Part shown: piece after piece, positions 38,819 to 51,440 of the stretch
Layout of the letters: the number at the start of each line of letters is the position of its first letter
Position numbering within the stretch: the stretch's first letter is position 1
Source: Citrus sinensis
Lineage: Eukaryota > Streptophyta > Magnoliopsida > Sapindales > Rutaceae
Length of the DNA stretch: 64,000 nt
NCBI RefSeq assembly: GCF_022201045.2
Contig: NC_068558.1
Coordinates: 1,302,001-1,366,000 of the forward strand
Reading direction: 5' to 3'
The notes under the pieces: model-generated
The model's input: only the letters and a program-made list of their open reading frames with translations
The model's database searches: none
What the model was told of the DNA's origin: nothing
Translations under genes and position numbers: made by a program

Positions 38819-39270
38819 GAACTCAAAGGCCCATTCGTTTGTGTCATGGGAGTTATGAAAACTTATCTCATTTCTTGTAGGATTTGAGTTTGATAAAAAT
38901 AAAAACTTGTATTGAATTTATATTATTTAGATTATGACAAGTTATTAGATGTGAATCCTTGAACTCGAAGGTCCATTTATTTATGTCATCGAAGTTAGGA
39001 AAACTTATCTATTTTTTCTTGTAGAATTTAAATTTGATGAGTGTTATCTATTTTTTCTTGTAGAATTTAAATTTGATGAGTGTTAAGATTTGTATTGATT
39101 TATACTGTTTAAATTAGAATATGTAATTAGGTGTGAATCTTTGAACTCGAAAGCCCATTCATTTATGTCATAAGATCGAGTAAAATGTTATTATGTCATA
39201 AGATCGAGTAAAATGTTATTAGATGTGAGTTTTTGAACTCAAAGTCCCGTTCATTTATGTCATGGGATCG
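38819..39270 (+). repeat. Imperfect repeat array of four related units
   Basis: Related units start near 38819, 38949, 39131 and 39224. Each carries a GAACTC-AAGG-CC-TTC-TTT-TGTCAT core, and most carry a following TTAGGAAAACTTATCT- or TTGATGAGTG-type segment. Smaller direct duplications lie inside, for example two adjacent copies of CTATTTTTTCTTGTAGAATT near 39008-39068. Origin unknown; a weaker relative occurs near 40939. Confidence 0.6.
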
Positions 39271-39350
39271 CGTTAGTTAAAAATATGGGTATGAAAATAT
39301 TGATTTTAAATTTTTATTTATAAATACGTTTAAGTCATAAAATCTTATAT

Positions 39351-39420
39351 TTGAACCCGCGCCCTCTTTCGAGGAACGCAATTCGAGTCTGACGCCTTAG
39401 ACCACTCGGCCATCCCTGAC
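39351..39420 (-). pseudogene. Truncated tRNA-Leu-like sequence
   Basis: Read on the minus strand, 70 nt match a plant tRNA-Leu from the 5' end (with one extra G in the acceptor arm) through box A (TGGCCGAGTGG), the long variable arm (CCTCGAAAGAGGG) and into the T arm (GCGGGTTCAAAT). The 3' strand of the T stem and the acceptor stem are missing or unrecognisable, and the anticodon stem is mispaired. It cannot form a normal tRNA. It could be a pseudogene or the head of a tRNA-derived SINE. Confidence 0.7.
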
Positions 39421-41400
39421 GTCATAGCATATCTTTTGTGAAATTCAATACATCAGAACAATTTATTAATCGATTCTGCAGGTTTCTCAGTCTCAGTTGC
39501 AAAATTCTAGAATTGCTTTTGTGTGGGCTTTGGAGCCAATCTGCAACAATAATGCTTGTCGAGAGAGAATTTGGTTTCTGTCTAGATCTTGTTACATTTG
39601 CTTTGGAGTAAATAATACTCATTCACTTTTATAAAAATTTTAATGTGTGCACAAATGCTTTAGCTACAAAAGTTCGAAAACAATGCACAAATGTGGCCAG
39701 ACAATCATATTAAAATAGCAGCTGATCGGTCTCTAATTAATTGAAAAAAAAAAAAGTAATTGCAAAGATTCTTTAATTTGTCATTCTTGGCATCACTGGT
39801 GCACTAATAATTTACTATCATGGCTCTACGTATACACCGTATAATAATGGTTGTCGACTAGTGTTTGTAAAAGAAATAAAGGGACTGGGCAATCAGTAAT
39901 GGTACGCAGCTGCAATCAGTAATGGGACGCAGCCGGCCATGTATTTCATTCATACATAAGATGTCATAGAGGCTCAGCAAACCTAAGGTCTGAAATGAAT
40001 TCTGACACACTATAATCACCAAAGAGAGCCGACCAAATGGGTCCTGGCTTAACCAAACTTCCATTCTTTCTTCAAGAGAAAGTAGCTAGCTACTCTTTGT
40101 TTCCTTTCCCCTGTCTCATTGTCACGTGCAATACAGCTGTAGTTAGATGCCAATCTGCTCTCATCAAAATCTTGCTTGCCCATTTTGCCAGGGGCTGCAG
40201 ATACAGACACACATTGCTGGTATTCGTTCATTGCCCCATGGCATCTGTTTTAATTTATAGATATATGTATAATTCCTATTTATAGCTCCAGAATTGTATC
40301 TTTGAGCTCCATATCAGTGTCTTCGATATCTCATGCTTGAATTCTCCCTTCACATGCTACTATAATGATCCGAATGTGCGTGACTTGTGTAATCGTTATT
40401 TATGTCCATATGTAAGTCACTTGTATGTAGTTTATACGTCCTTTGCATGCTAAAGACAAATTTTAATGTTGCCCACAAATAATAAGTTAGAGCATCTTTT
40501 GTAATCATTGGATCTAACTAGTAATCGTTTTAATTGCCTATAAATAATAATATATTTACAAAGTGTTGATATCAAAATTTAGCACAGAAATAAGAGTTGA
40601 GAAAGAGTTGTTTTACTTCAAAAGGAGAGGCTATGAAAGAGCTTGATGACTTTGGAATTACTATTTATTGAGAGTAAAGAGTTTAATGGTCGGAATCATG
40701 TAAAAATCAATCACGGGTCGCTAAGGTGTTACCTATCAGGGGTCACCAGAGTGCTACTAACGTAGACCTGAGACGATAACAAATAAATAATAATAGAGAG
40801 AAAGGAGAGTAAGAAAAAAGATTTGAAGCATATTGTAACTCTCCTCCAATATATTTATTTCTCTATCTCTTTTGATCCATATGCTTTTAAATGGTAGCCT
40901 CTTTATATAAGAGAAATTATCGCTTAAAAGTACAATTATGTTAGGAAAACTTATTTCTTATATCATATAATTTGAGTTTAATGAGAATTAAGATATATAT
41001 TATTTTATTTTATTTAGATTAGGACATATTATTGACTGGGGTATTCGTGATGAAAAAAATACTAAAAAGAGAGAAATATGAAAGAAAGTGTGTCAAAAAT
41101 AGAGAGAGTGAATGGGTTAGATAGAGAGAGAGCAAAATTTTCTCATTTTTCTCTCTTTTTAGCATTACTAACTCGGGATTCATGCCATTGAGTGGAGTTC
41201 AAGTATAACACAAAGTTATAATAATATGTGTGCTAATCATATAAAATAAATTAGCAATCATTTAATAAGAATTTTGATTTCATGGGTATTATTATGTCAG
41301 TCACATCACTTGATTTTGTAACCCAACATTTTAGGCACAGCTCGGATCCAGTGATCTTTTTTCAAAGAGAAAGAAATAGATAAAATAAAAAGGCCGGGGT
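39421..41400. other. Intergenic repeat-like DNA before the Pack-MULE
   Basis: No gene is supported. The interval 40560-41000 repeats motifs seen at 34700-34930 and 38860-38960, suggesting remnants of older elements. The remainder is AT-rich. Confidence 0.45.
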
Positions 41401-41538
41401 TTCAAAATAGGAAAATGCTACTTTCCCCGGGTCAAATCCCGAATTATTTCAAAACGGCGTCGTTTTGGTTTTTTTTTTTTTTTTTTTTTTTTTACTTGCA
41501 TGAAACGTAGTCGTTTGAGCTAGTAAAAACAAAACAAA

Positions 41539-41926
41539 CTAAGGCAGAAAAAATTCAAGTGCTTCTCTGCCCCTTTCGTTATGACAAAATCCCAAAATCA
41601 TAGAGTTGCAAATAATCACATCCAATGAAGATGACTCCTTGAAAACCCGTATTGCATACTCAAGACAACGGCATTTAGTGTACACCTCAACTAAAGCTCC
41701 TCTGCATACAACATTTATCTTGTAACAATTTCTAATCATGAAACAATGAATTTGTTTGCCTTGCTCAAGAGAAGAAATGTTTGCACATGCTGCCAAAAAG
41801 AGTTTCAAATGTAAATTTACAGGGTCTTGTCTCCCATTGCATCTCTGAGAAAGATGTCATAGCTTCTTCACTCTGAACACGACGAGCATAGCCAGTCAAC
41901 ACAGCATTCCAAGAAACCTTGTCCCG
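41539..41926 (-). pseudogene. Captured PPR protein fragment with a frameshift
   Basis: On the minus strand the first part encodes DKVSWNAVLTGYARR, and the second part, in another frame, encodes LAACANISSLEQGKQIHCF followed by VEVYTKCRCLEYAIRVF and ICNSMILGFCHNERGREALE. These are typical PLS-class pentatricopeptide repeats of organellar RNA-binding proteins. The two frames join at a five-base A run (41795-41799 on the plus strand), so one extra base explains the break. The fragment covers about 130 residues of a protein normally several hundred long, lacks both ends, and ends at a stop near 41539. It lies inside the Mutator-like element. Confidence 0.82.
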
Positions 41927-41944
41927 CCGTTGAGTGAACGCTGT

Positions 41945-42115
41945 ATTTTTTGCAGACCAAATCAGCTCAAATTCCAGACCAAATCAGCACAATTTCCAGA
42001 CCAAATCAAGCACAAATTGCAGACCAACTCAAGCACAAATTCCAGACAAATTCAAGCACAAATTGCAGACCAAATCAGCACAAATTCTAGACCAATTCAA
42101 GCACAAATTGCAGAC
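41945..42115 (+). repeat. Minisatellite of about 19-22 bp units in the Pack-MULE
   Basis: Eight or so units follow the pattern TT(G/C)CAGACCAA(A/C)TCA(A)GCACAAA. It lies directly beside the captured PPR fragment and is followed by an acidic-codon-like GACGAAAACGAAGACGA stretch. Confidence 0.75.
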
Positions 42116-42715
42116 GAAAACGAAGACGAGAAAACAAAGAGGGGAAGACGAAAACGAAGAGTAGGGGAACAAGGAAGAAGGGCTGCTTGACTCTAGATCG
42201 AATGCGACTGGAGATTTTGTTTTCCCAGCTCTAAAAGGATTTTCCTCAACAAAGGGCAACAAGAAAGTCATGAAAGAGAGAAGATGAGACTATTAGCTAG
42301 CGGACGAAGGATTTAGCTCTAGAACCGGCTAGGAACCCGAAAAAGAAAGGAGAATGTGAAAAGCGGATTCCCCTTCTCGTTATCCAATCCGCGGTTGAAC
42401 AGTTCGAATCTCGACTAAGAATCTATGCTTTTGCAGTCGATTGATGATACAGAGAGCTTGTTTTTATTTTTTTATTTTAAAGCTCCGAGAGGTCTCTCTC
42501 TCCTCTCCGATTTTGTTTGTTGCTATGCTTTGCTTTTTTAGGAGACACAGAGCAAGAGAGAGAGAGAGAGATGAAAACGAAGACAGGAACGTTTGCTTTT
42601 GCTAGGGTGAAACGGTAGAGTTTCATGAAGAAGAGAAAACGACATCGTTTTGTTTTAATTTTCGGGATTTGACTCGGAATTTGACCCGGGGTAAATAGCA
42701 GAACTCTTCAAAATA

Positions 42716-43445
42716 GCTATGAGATGATTAAGAATCTAGTACATTTATTTACTCTGGAAGCACTGCAGTTCGCATCAACTGGACAATCATAAAACGGAGT
42801 CCCACATCTGACGAACGGCTTAGATGAAAGTAAACACGTGCAGTTGCAAGCCACAGCTTATCCGAATCTGAAGTTCGGCGCAAATACAACGGTTTCTTGG
42901 ATGTAGTTTTGTAATTTTCTAGCGTTAGTGACAGAATAAAGTGACACACACCGTAAAAACTGTCCAAAACCGAAACATAAACCACCAAAATACCGCCACG
43001 TAATCGAATTTGTACTATACACTCGCCACTCGCTCAATCGAGAGTCTCTAAAAACTCAAAATCCAAGAAACCAAAAACCTGAAAAAGCGGGAACAACACC
43101 TCCACCACCTCCACAGAGCCACCTTGTGATTTAGCATCTGGGTACTAAACTGTTTTCCGGCGACCCTTACGTGTCCTTTGATCCGTATATTTCGCTCCTT
43201 GCTCGTATAAATTAAGAAACTCACGTAATAACAGAAACTTGGCAAAAAAGCGGAGTAATTTCGATTCAGTGTCCGAATAAAACATCAATCAAAAACAAAT
43301 ATCTCAGGTCATGTGCTTGTTTCTTGTCGTAAAGTAGAAGTTGAAAGACTTTTTGGTATTTTTGCTTTTCATATTTGTTGTTGCCTTGTTGGTGGTGGCG
43401 GCAATCCAGTCTTGATAATAATTTGGTTGAAAGTGAAAGAGAGAG
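42716..43445. other. Upstream region of the AAA ATPase gene
   Basis: Presumed promoter and leader of the ATPase gene. No TATA box could be assigned with confidence. Minus-strand open frames here have no recognisable similarity and are not called. Confidence 0.5.
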
Positions 43446-46400
43446 ATGGAGCAGAAACACATACTGTTGTCGGCGTTGGGAGTGGGGGTGGGGGTGGGGG
43501 TAGGGCTAGGGCTGGCGTCAGGGCAGACGATGAGCAAATGGGCTGGCAACAATCCTTCCCCAAACGCTGTCACTCCTGAGAAGATGGAGAAAGAATTACT
43601 CAGACAGATTGTTGACGGCAGGGAAAGCAATATTACCTTTGATGAATTCCCTTACTATCTCAGGTCTCATTTTATTCCCTTTTTATTTGTTTCCCTTTCT
43701 TTTTTTGGTTTTAAGTATGTACTTGATGATTTTTAGTTTTCTGCAGTATTTTTGTAACCTCCTTCTTCACGGAGATCATAGTTCTTTCATACTCTGTTCC
43801 ACCCCGTTTTTGCTCTCCTTGCTGCAAAAATTTACCTCTCTTCTCTTTTTTTTCTTCTGAAAGTAAGATGTATATAACCAGTAATCATTGCTTTAGAGAA
43901 AATATATATCCATATACTTCCTTCTCCGTCTGTTGCATATTTTTTGGCTGTCGTTTCATTCTTTTTTTTTTTCTCTTTTCCCTCCTCTGGCAATCGTTTT
44001 TTTTTTCTTTGTGAGCCCCAAAGTTGATGTAAAATTTGTTCTCAGAAGCATCACCGACCATCTTAGCGCTTTTTGTGTGTGTGAGTTCTCGTTTAAGAGT
44101 AATTTGTTTCTTGCTTTTTAAGAAGCAAGTGTTAATATTGATCATATAATTCCCGAAACCTATATTACAAGTTGTATCCTCGACAGTCGGATACGTTTTA
44201 CTTCCCTCGACCGCGGCCTAGGGAATGACTTGTCTTTTCCCCTGATACATTAGAGTACAATATCCGTGTGCGAAAAATTTATTGCACCATAGCTTTAATA
44301 TATATATATTTTGATGCGGTTTTAAAAGTTTTGTTGATAACGGATATTAGTCTATTAGATTGACTGTATCCATTGATTTTCTTGGGTGTCTTTTTTTTTT
44401 TTTCTCAATTTTCTGCTTCTTTCTCGTATGAAATACTTTATTCAGATAATTTTCCTTCCCAACATGAATTTAGCTGCCAGAGCATTATTCATTCTTTTTG
44501 GTGGGAAATTGATGCTTTCTTTTCTCTTTCTTTACATATGCCCAGTTGAAAAAATTTTATACATTTACTAATGTTTTGAGGGTAAAATCTATGCTCAAAA
44601 TTATTTCTTGTAAAAAAATTTGGTCTAGTATGCCTTATTCACTTTGGTTGCGTCTGTGGACTGGGAATATAATTGGATTATGAAGAAAATAAAAGTAGTT
44701 ACTTGTAATTATTTATTTACCAAAACTGTGCTTATCAGTTAGGTAAATCATGAACTTTCGGAATTTCAAATGAATGTCATGAAAAAGCTATTATTCCCTT
44801 AACAACATGCTTTCTTGACAAGATGGGCCAAATCAATTTTTTTTTTTCTTTTAATTTGAACTTGGGTGGCAATAAAAATGAAGGGTCATTGCAAGACGCC
44901 ATGAACTCAAAGCATAGAATGTGTGTGAATTATGAAACCGTCAGCCTCGGGATATCTGATGATATTCTTTTATGAATACATAAGTTGATAACTCTTTGAG
45001 GTTGAAAATCTTGTTTGCCAGTAAATCAACCTGATGTTCTTGACCTCTTGATTGGGATGACAGCGGGCAGACTAGGGCATTGCTAACAAGTGCTGCTTAT
45101 GTCCATCTGAAACATACTGAAGTTTCTAAGTATACAAGGAATCTTTCCCCAGCTAGTCAGGCTATACTGCTTTCAGGGCCTGCAGGTTAGTTATATATTG
45201 TCTGAATTGGCATGGATTACTTGTATTCTTGCACTCTGTTTCTTGAAAACAGATTTTAATTGCATTTTTTGTTTGCTTTGAAGAACTTTATCAACAAATG
45301 CTTGCCAAGGCTTTAGCCCATTTCTTTGAAGCAAAGTTGCTGTTATTAGATGTAACTGATTTTTCTCTAAAGGTGAGTTTGCTTAATAGCATTATTTTCT
45401 TTTGTAAGAGTTTTCTAATTTGTTATATTCATAACTGAGAGGGTCTGTTTTGTTTTTGGTTGCAGATTCAGAGCAAATATGGTGGTACCAACAAAGAATC
45501 TGTATGCCTTCCATAACTTATTGTGGACCTATTTTTCTTGTTTCCATGCGGAACTAGTTGATATTTAGAGTGCTTTATTTTTTTCAAATATGTTATATTT
45601 TTTTGTATAGCATTTCCAAAGGTCTCCTTCAGAATCAGCCCTGGAGCGATTGTCCGGCCTTTTTGGTTCATTCTCAATCCTTTCTCAGAAGGAGGAAACC
45701 CAAGGTATAGTCGCAGCATATTTGCTTTTGTGGTCATCACACATTAGCCAAACTAATTATGTAGCGGGACCTAAATGTTCCTTGTCAACAGATCCTTCTT
45801 TACTCTCTTCTTCTTCTTCTCCTCGTTTTTTTATTTTTTATTTTTTATTTATTTTAAAGTCATAGTTAGTATGTATAGAGACTAGTCAAAGCTATAGCTG
45901 ATGCTTAGTTTATCATCATTTTTGTTATCATCTTTTATTTCTTGACTTTGGCTCTGACAAATAATCTCTGTTGCAGGCACATTACGGAGGCAAGGCAGCG
46001 GTGTCGATATTACATCAAGGTATGGCAGGAAAGATTTCTCAGTTAATCATTAGGGAAGACATGTAGATCGCCTCTTTGGTCTCTTTATTTTTTCTTGCAT
46101 GTTTATGTTTTCCTTTTTCCCTGTTTTTTTAGGGGAACGGAAGGATCTTTTAATCATCCCGCGCTACGTAGAAATGCCTCTGCATCAGCTAACATCAGTA
46201 ACCTTGCTTCACAATCCTTTTCAAATACAGGTTTTTCTTCTTTTTCTCTTATCTAGCTTGATAACGAGTTTCTTGTTTTAGATCTTTGACATTGTTAATT
46301 TGGTACAACAATTCTAAATCTGCAAGTGAATAACAGAATTTTTTCCTTATCCTGTTTCTTAAGTGATTTAAATGAAGCAGTATGTTTATGTTTTAAGATT

Positions 46401-49143
46401 TGTGTCATTCCCTAAGGTCTCTGCGATGCTTTGTCGTTCTTCAAATGAACAGTCAACTATGTTTAAAATGCACAAGTCTGTCTGATTCTTACAGTTTTTC
46501 TTCACTTGTGTAGGTAATCTAAAACGCACAAGCAGTTGGTCTTTTGACGAGAAGCTTCTTATACAGTCTATTTACAGGGTAGTGTTTCTTTGGAATACTC
46601 ACTGTCTCGCTAGTCAGTGATTTGAAAATGTGAATTGATGGTTTCTTTACAAACTTTATAAATTACCTTATCTTGTAGTGCTTCATGAGTAATGAGTAAA
46701 TTAAAATGTTGAAATGACTCGCAGGTTCTGTGTTATGTCTCAAAGACGAGTCCCATTGTGGTATACCTTAGAGATGTTGACAAGCTCATATTCAAATCGC
46801 AAAGGACATATAACTTGTTTCAGAAGATGATGAAGAAACTACCGGCGTCAGTTTTGATCCTTGGTTCACGCATCGTAGATCTCAGTAATGATCAGAGAGA
46901 GGTGGATGGAAGGGTAACTGCCCTTTTCCCATACAACATAGAGATCAGACCTCCAGAAGACGAAAATCATCTTGTCAGCTGGAAGTCCCAATTGGAGGAG
47001 GATATGAAAATGATGCAAGCTAAAGACAACAGAAACCATATCATGGAAGTACTTTCAGCTAATGATCTTGATTGTGATGATCTGGATTCAATCAATGTGG
47101 CAGACACTATGGTTCTTAGTAACTACATAGAAGAGATTGTGGTATCGGCTGTGTCGTATCATCTAATGAATAACAAGGATACTGATTATAGAAATGGAAA
47201 ACTGATTATATCATCGAAAAGGTAAGATCAGTACTCTCTATATATAATGTTGGAGCTTGCACCATATACACTTAAGTCTGCTATTTTATGTCATCTTTGA
47301 AACAGTTTGTCCCATGGATTGAGTATATTCCAGGAAGGGAAAGCCAGTGGAAAAGATACATTGAAGTTGGAAGCACAAGCTGAAAAATCCAATGTTTGTT
47401 AAACTGCTCGCTCCTTATTAAATATCTGAAATAGCCAAACTGGCTGACTAATAACGTGACTTGTTAATCCTTCTTGATGATTAATACCAGGAAGGAGGAA
47501 GGAAAGAGGCTAAGGGTCCAAAGCCAGCAGCAGGAACAGAAACTATGAAACCTGAGAGCAAAAGCGAAGCAGAAAAGTCAGCTGCAGCGCCTAACAAAGA
47601 TGGTGACAGTTCGGTGCCAGCTGCAGCAAAAGCTCCAGTGAGTTATTAATTTTCGCTTAATTTTTTTTTGAAAAAATACTTCCACATTTCATGCTATACT
47701 TTGGTGTGAATACTGATGTAAGTAAGCAACAGGAAGTTCCTCCTGACAACGAATTTGAGAAGCGCATAAGGCCAGAGGTCATACCATCAAATGAAATTAG
47801 CGTAACATTTGCTGATATTGGTGCCCTGGAGGAGATCAAAGAATCTCTACAGGAACTGGTGATGCTCCCTCTTCGACGACCTGACCTCTTCAAAGGAGGG
47901 CTTTTAAAGCCTTGCAGGGGAATACTGCTTTTCGGGCCTCCTGGCACTGGGAAAACAATGCTGGCCAAGGCCATTGCCAAAGAGGCTGGGGCAAGCTTCA
48001 TTAATGTCTCCATGTCTACCATCACTTCCAAATGGTTTGGTGAGGATGAGAAGAATGTTCGAGCTTTATTCACGTTAGCAGCAAAAGTCTCTCCTACTAT
48101 AATATTCGTAGACGAAGTGGATAGCATGCTTGGGCAGAGGACAAGGATTGGGGAGCATGAAGCAATGAGGAAGATAAAAAATGAGTTTATGACTCATTGG
48201 GATGGGCTTTTGTCGAAGCCAGGTGAGCGAATCCTTGTTCTTGCCGCAACCAACAGGCCATTTGACCTTGATGAAGCAATTATCAGGCGTTTTGAGAGAA
48301 GGTAAAACCCTTCACAGTTTAAATCTCGATTGCACTAGTTTGTGTTTGATTCATTTTTTCTGTCTGGTATTAAAATTTTCCTCTGCTCAACAGAATTATG
48401 GTTGGACTTCCAACGGTAGAGAACAGGGAGATGATTTTGAGAACTCTATTAACCAAAGAGAAAGTGGGCCAAGGACTAGACTTCAAGGAGCTTGCAACAA
48501 TGACAGAAGGATATACTGGAAGTGATCTCAAGGTTCGAGTTAATTTATTGTTTGTTATTATTGTCATCGATGATATTTAGTTCTTAATTAGGGTGTCATT
48601 GAGTGGGTTGCTGCTGCTTGAAACAGAACTTGTGCACAACAGCTGCTTATCGGGCAGTCAGGGAGTTAATACAACAAGAACGACTTAAAGATACGGTCAG
48701 TGCCCTCTTATTATAAAAAAATTCGAGGCTATCTCTGACAGTAATAAAATTTGATTGTCTTTCCAGGAGAAGAAGCAAAGAACTGCAGAAGATGCTTCGG
48801 ATTCGAAAGAAGATATCAAAGAGGAAAGAGTGATCACTCTGAGGCCACTCAACATGGATGATTTTAGGGAGGCAAAGAATCAGGTTAATGTACCAGGAAG
48901 CTTTTTTTTTTTTTTTTTTTTTTTGGGGGTTAATTTTTATATCTTTTTTTGCGAATTGACCGTGCTGGATGTTTACAAGTATCTTTTCCTTGGAATGTTG
49001 GACCTGTGAATTTGTTTAATGGGTTGCAGGTTGCGGCTAGCTTTGCTGCTGAGGGATCTATAATGAGTGAGTTGACACAGTGGAATGATTTGTATGGAGA
49101 AGGGGGTTCCAGGAAGAAGGAGCAGTTATCTTATTTCTTATAA
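43446..49143 (+). CDS. AAA ATPase, DAA1-like (meiotic/spastin-type AAA clade)
   Basis: Sixteen exons close in phase and give 834 aa: 43446-43663, 45064-45185, 45284-45372, 45466-45501, 45611-45704, 45977-46019, 46133-46230, 46514-46578, 46725-47221, 47306-47393, 47491-47637, 47733-48301, 48394-48532, 48627-48695, 48767-48883 and 49030-49143. A hydrophobic Gly/Val-rich N-terminus (residues 6-25) may anchor a membrane. The C-terminal AAA module shows Walker A GPPGTGKT (about 567-574), Walker B IIFVDE (about 622-627), an [20 protein letters not shown] segment with arginine-finger residues, and a VPS4-type C-terminus ending KKEQLSYFL. The layout matches the plant group that includes Arabidopsis DAA1 (AT1G64110) and AT4G28000. 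The substrate is unknown. Intron 1 is 1.4 kb. Confidence 0.93.
48902..48929. repeat. T23-G5 homopolymer junction in the last intron of the ATPase gene
   Basis: Twenty-three T residues followed by five G, 19 bases after the exon 15 donor. The length may be assembly-sensitive. Confidence 0.75.
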
Positions 49144-50859
49144 GATTTTTGACTTTTTCAGAAAATAAACAGTCTTATGAAAGAAATATGGAATGTGTGT
49201 ATATATATAAATACGTGGCCAAAGCTGTCTCTTTAGGTGAAGCTCCCACTTTTTGGGGCAATGGCGAGTTAGATAAATGGACGGACGAACACCGTGGGGG
49301 TGGTGGAAGTAGAATAAGAAAGAAGGAAACCCGGACCATAATTTTGCTGTCGGTCTTCAGCATTTTGTGATGTGATGTGCGACTGTAATCTTTTAGATTG
49401 AGATTTGCTTTTATGTTGTTGCATCAATTTGGAAATAAGAACTGCCACTCCAAATAAGTGGTGGGTAGGCAGTTATGTTCGCCATGCTGCTAATAAGACG
49501 CAACTTTCTTTGTGGCTCTGTTGTGGAGTTGTAATAATAATCTCTCCTTTTGTAATGCTTTTTTTCACATCGAGTGAACTCGTGTTTTACTGTTCTCAGC
49601 ATGTGTTCGTTTAATGACCTGCAAAAATTTACAGAATAAAAAGTACGGCCCGTGTTGAAATTGCAGTCGGAAAGTTAAAAATGGGCTCGTAATTTTCATC
49701 GCCGCGGTGTTGATGTTTCCTTTTATTTTATGCTGGTCGGCAAAACGGATGATCAAAGACGTGGCAACAGCTGCTTGGTATCCAACACGTGTCGGATATA
49801 AGTCATCTTTGTGACACGTACTTTTTAATAAATGCGTCAGGCGGCAGTTCATGTATTTTTTAAATAGAAAGTAGCATTTTCCTTTTAAATAATCGCGGAT
49901 TATTTTGGATATTGATCTATCCCCGGCTTCCGCGCATGGCCGGATGCAACATGATATCAGCTGGTGGGGCAATGGCTTTTAAATTTCTTTAATATTTTAT
50001 TTATTATTTAAAAAAATACTCCGGCTGAATTCTGAAATTATGAAAGTATTTCAATTAACTTACAAAGATTCTATGTAGCTCCTTGTCTAATTCTAAATAA
50101 TTTCTTTAACTATTAAAACTTTATAAAACTTAGATAAAGAGAGAGAAAAAAATAGATTTTAAAATAAAACAATCTGTTTTTCTTCCACTCTTTTCAATGC
50201 TTTGAACCAAAAATGTTTTAGTTATTTATTTGTCACGACAGCAGCCAATTAGAACAATACATGTGCATCAAAACATAGATTTCACTTCAGTTCCCATAAA
50301 TCAAAAGCACTTTCTTTCAGTTATCAATTCTTTCAGCATTGTGAGTCTAAGTAATTCTAATTCTAATTTTCAATTATTCCAATTGATCTTCTACCTAATT
50401 TTAAGATCTTTAATTTTATCATGTATTTAGCTTACCTTTTCCGTTCCAATGTATGAATGTTTTTGTTATTCTTAAAATATTTCAAAACAAATATGTGATA
50501 AATTAATTTATGCAAATTAAAAAAAGATGTTTTTTACCGTACTAATAATGAATCTACGGCATTGTTTTCAACACACACAATCCCATCAAATAGTCTTCAA
50601 CAAGAACAATTGTAATAAATAAATTTATTATCATTGGGATTCAGCTACCTTACAACAGTTGTAAAATACCATCACTTTTTGTCTTTTTGTGATTTCAGTC
50701 ATTCATCATTGAATTTAATGATAAGATAATTTCAATAGTAGAAATTTATCTATTTAAATATTAACATTATACTCTTTGATACTTATTAAAAACTCAAAAA
50801 AGTTAAAAGAGTTAAAATTTTTAGTACACAAGTCTAGACTGTTTCAAATTTATATTGTT

Positions 50860-51440
50860 TAATCAGTAATGAGTCTTAAAAAATATATTTTATTTAAAAG
50901 AATAAAATTTTAATATTATTTATTTTATTAAAAATTTATTTATTTAGTATTATTTATTTAATATTATCTAGTCATAGACTTATTATTTTATTTATTCCTT
51001 TAAAAAATAAAATAATTAGTGTTAGCCTTAAAAAACAAATATTATTTATTTTTATTTTATTTAATATTATTTAGTTATAGGCTTGTTATTATATTTATTC
51101 TTTAAAACAACTAAATAATATTAAATAAATAAAAATAATCAGTAGCAAGTCTTAAAAAATAAATATCATTTTTTACTAATATTATCTATTTTATTTTGTT
51201 AACATTATATAGTTGTAGGCTTATTATTATATTTATTCTTTCATAAAGCTAAATAATTTTAAATAAAATAAAATAATCAATAATGAGTCTTAAAAATTAA
51301 TATTAATTTTAATATTATTAACTTTAATTTATTTAATATTATTTAATCATAGGCTTACCATTATATTTATTTTTTTTAAAATTAAACAAATATTAAATAG
51401 ATAAATAATCAATAGCTAGTCTTAGAAAATAAATATTAAT
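50860..51440. repeat. AT-rich tandem array, about 4 units of ~140 bp
   Basis: Each unit contains TA(G/A)-CTTAAAAA(A/T)TA, then a TTTAATATTAT-TA(G/A)T block, then ATAGGCTT(A/G)TTATTATATTTATTC. The units drift and contain indels. It resembles a small local satellite. Confidence 0.65.

Larger units (their letters stand above)
41410..42706. mobile_element. Pack-MULE-like element carrying a PPR gene fragment
   Basis: The 1297-bp element is flanked by a perfect 9-bp TSD, TTCAAAATA, at 41401-41409 and 42707-42715. Its ends are inverted repeats of about 60-75 bp: both contain TGCTA(C/T)TT(T/A)CCCCGGGTCAAA, then TCAAATCCCGAA, then AAAACG(G/A)(C/T)GTCGTTTT. Nine-base duplications and long inverted ends are the mark of Mutator-like elements. 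No transposase is present. The interior carries a piece of a PPR gene (minus strand) and a minisatellite, the definition of a Pack-MULE. Confidence 0.85.

Noticed and set aside
43304-43630. Minus-strand open frames over the ATPase first exon
   Set aside because: They are antisense to the Gly/Val-rich start of a well-supported gene and give low-complexity protein.
49565-49972. A 135-residue minus-strand frame
   Set aside because: No family resemblance or motif, and it lies in the AT-rich 3' flank of the ATPase gene.
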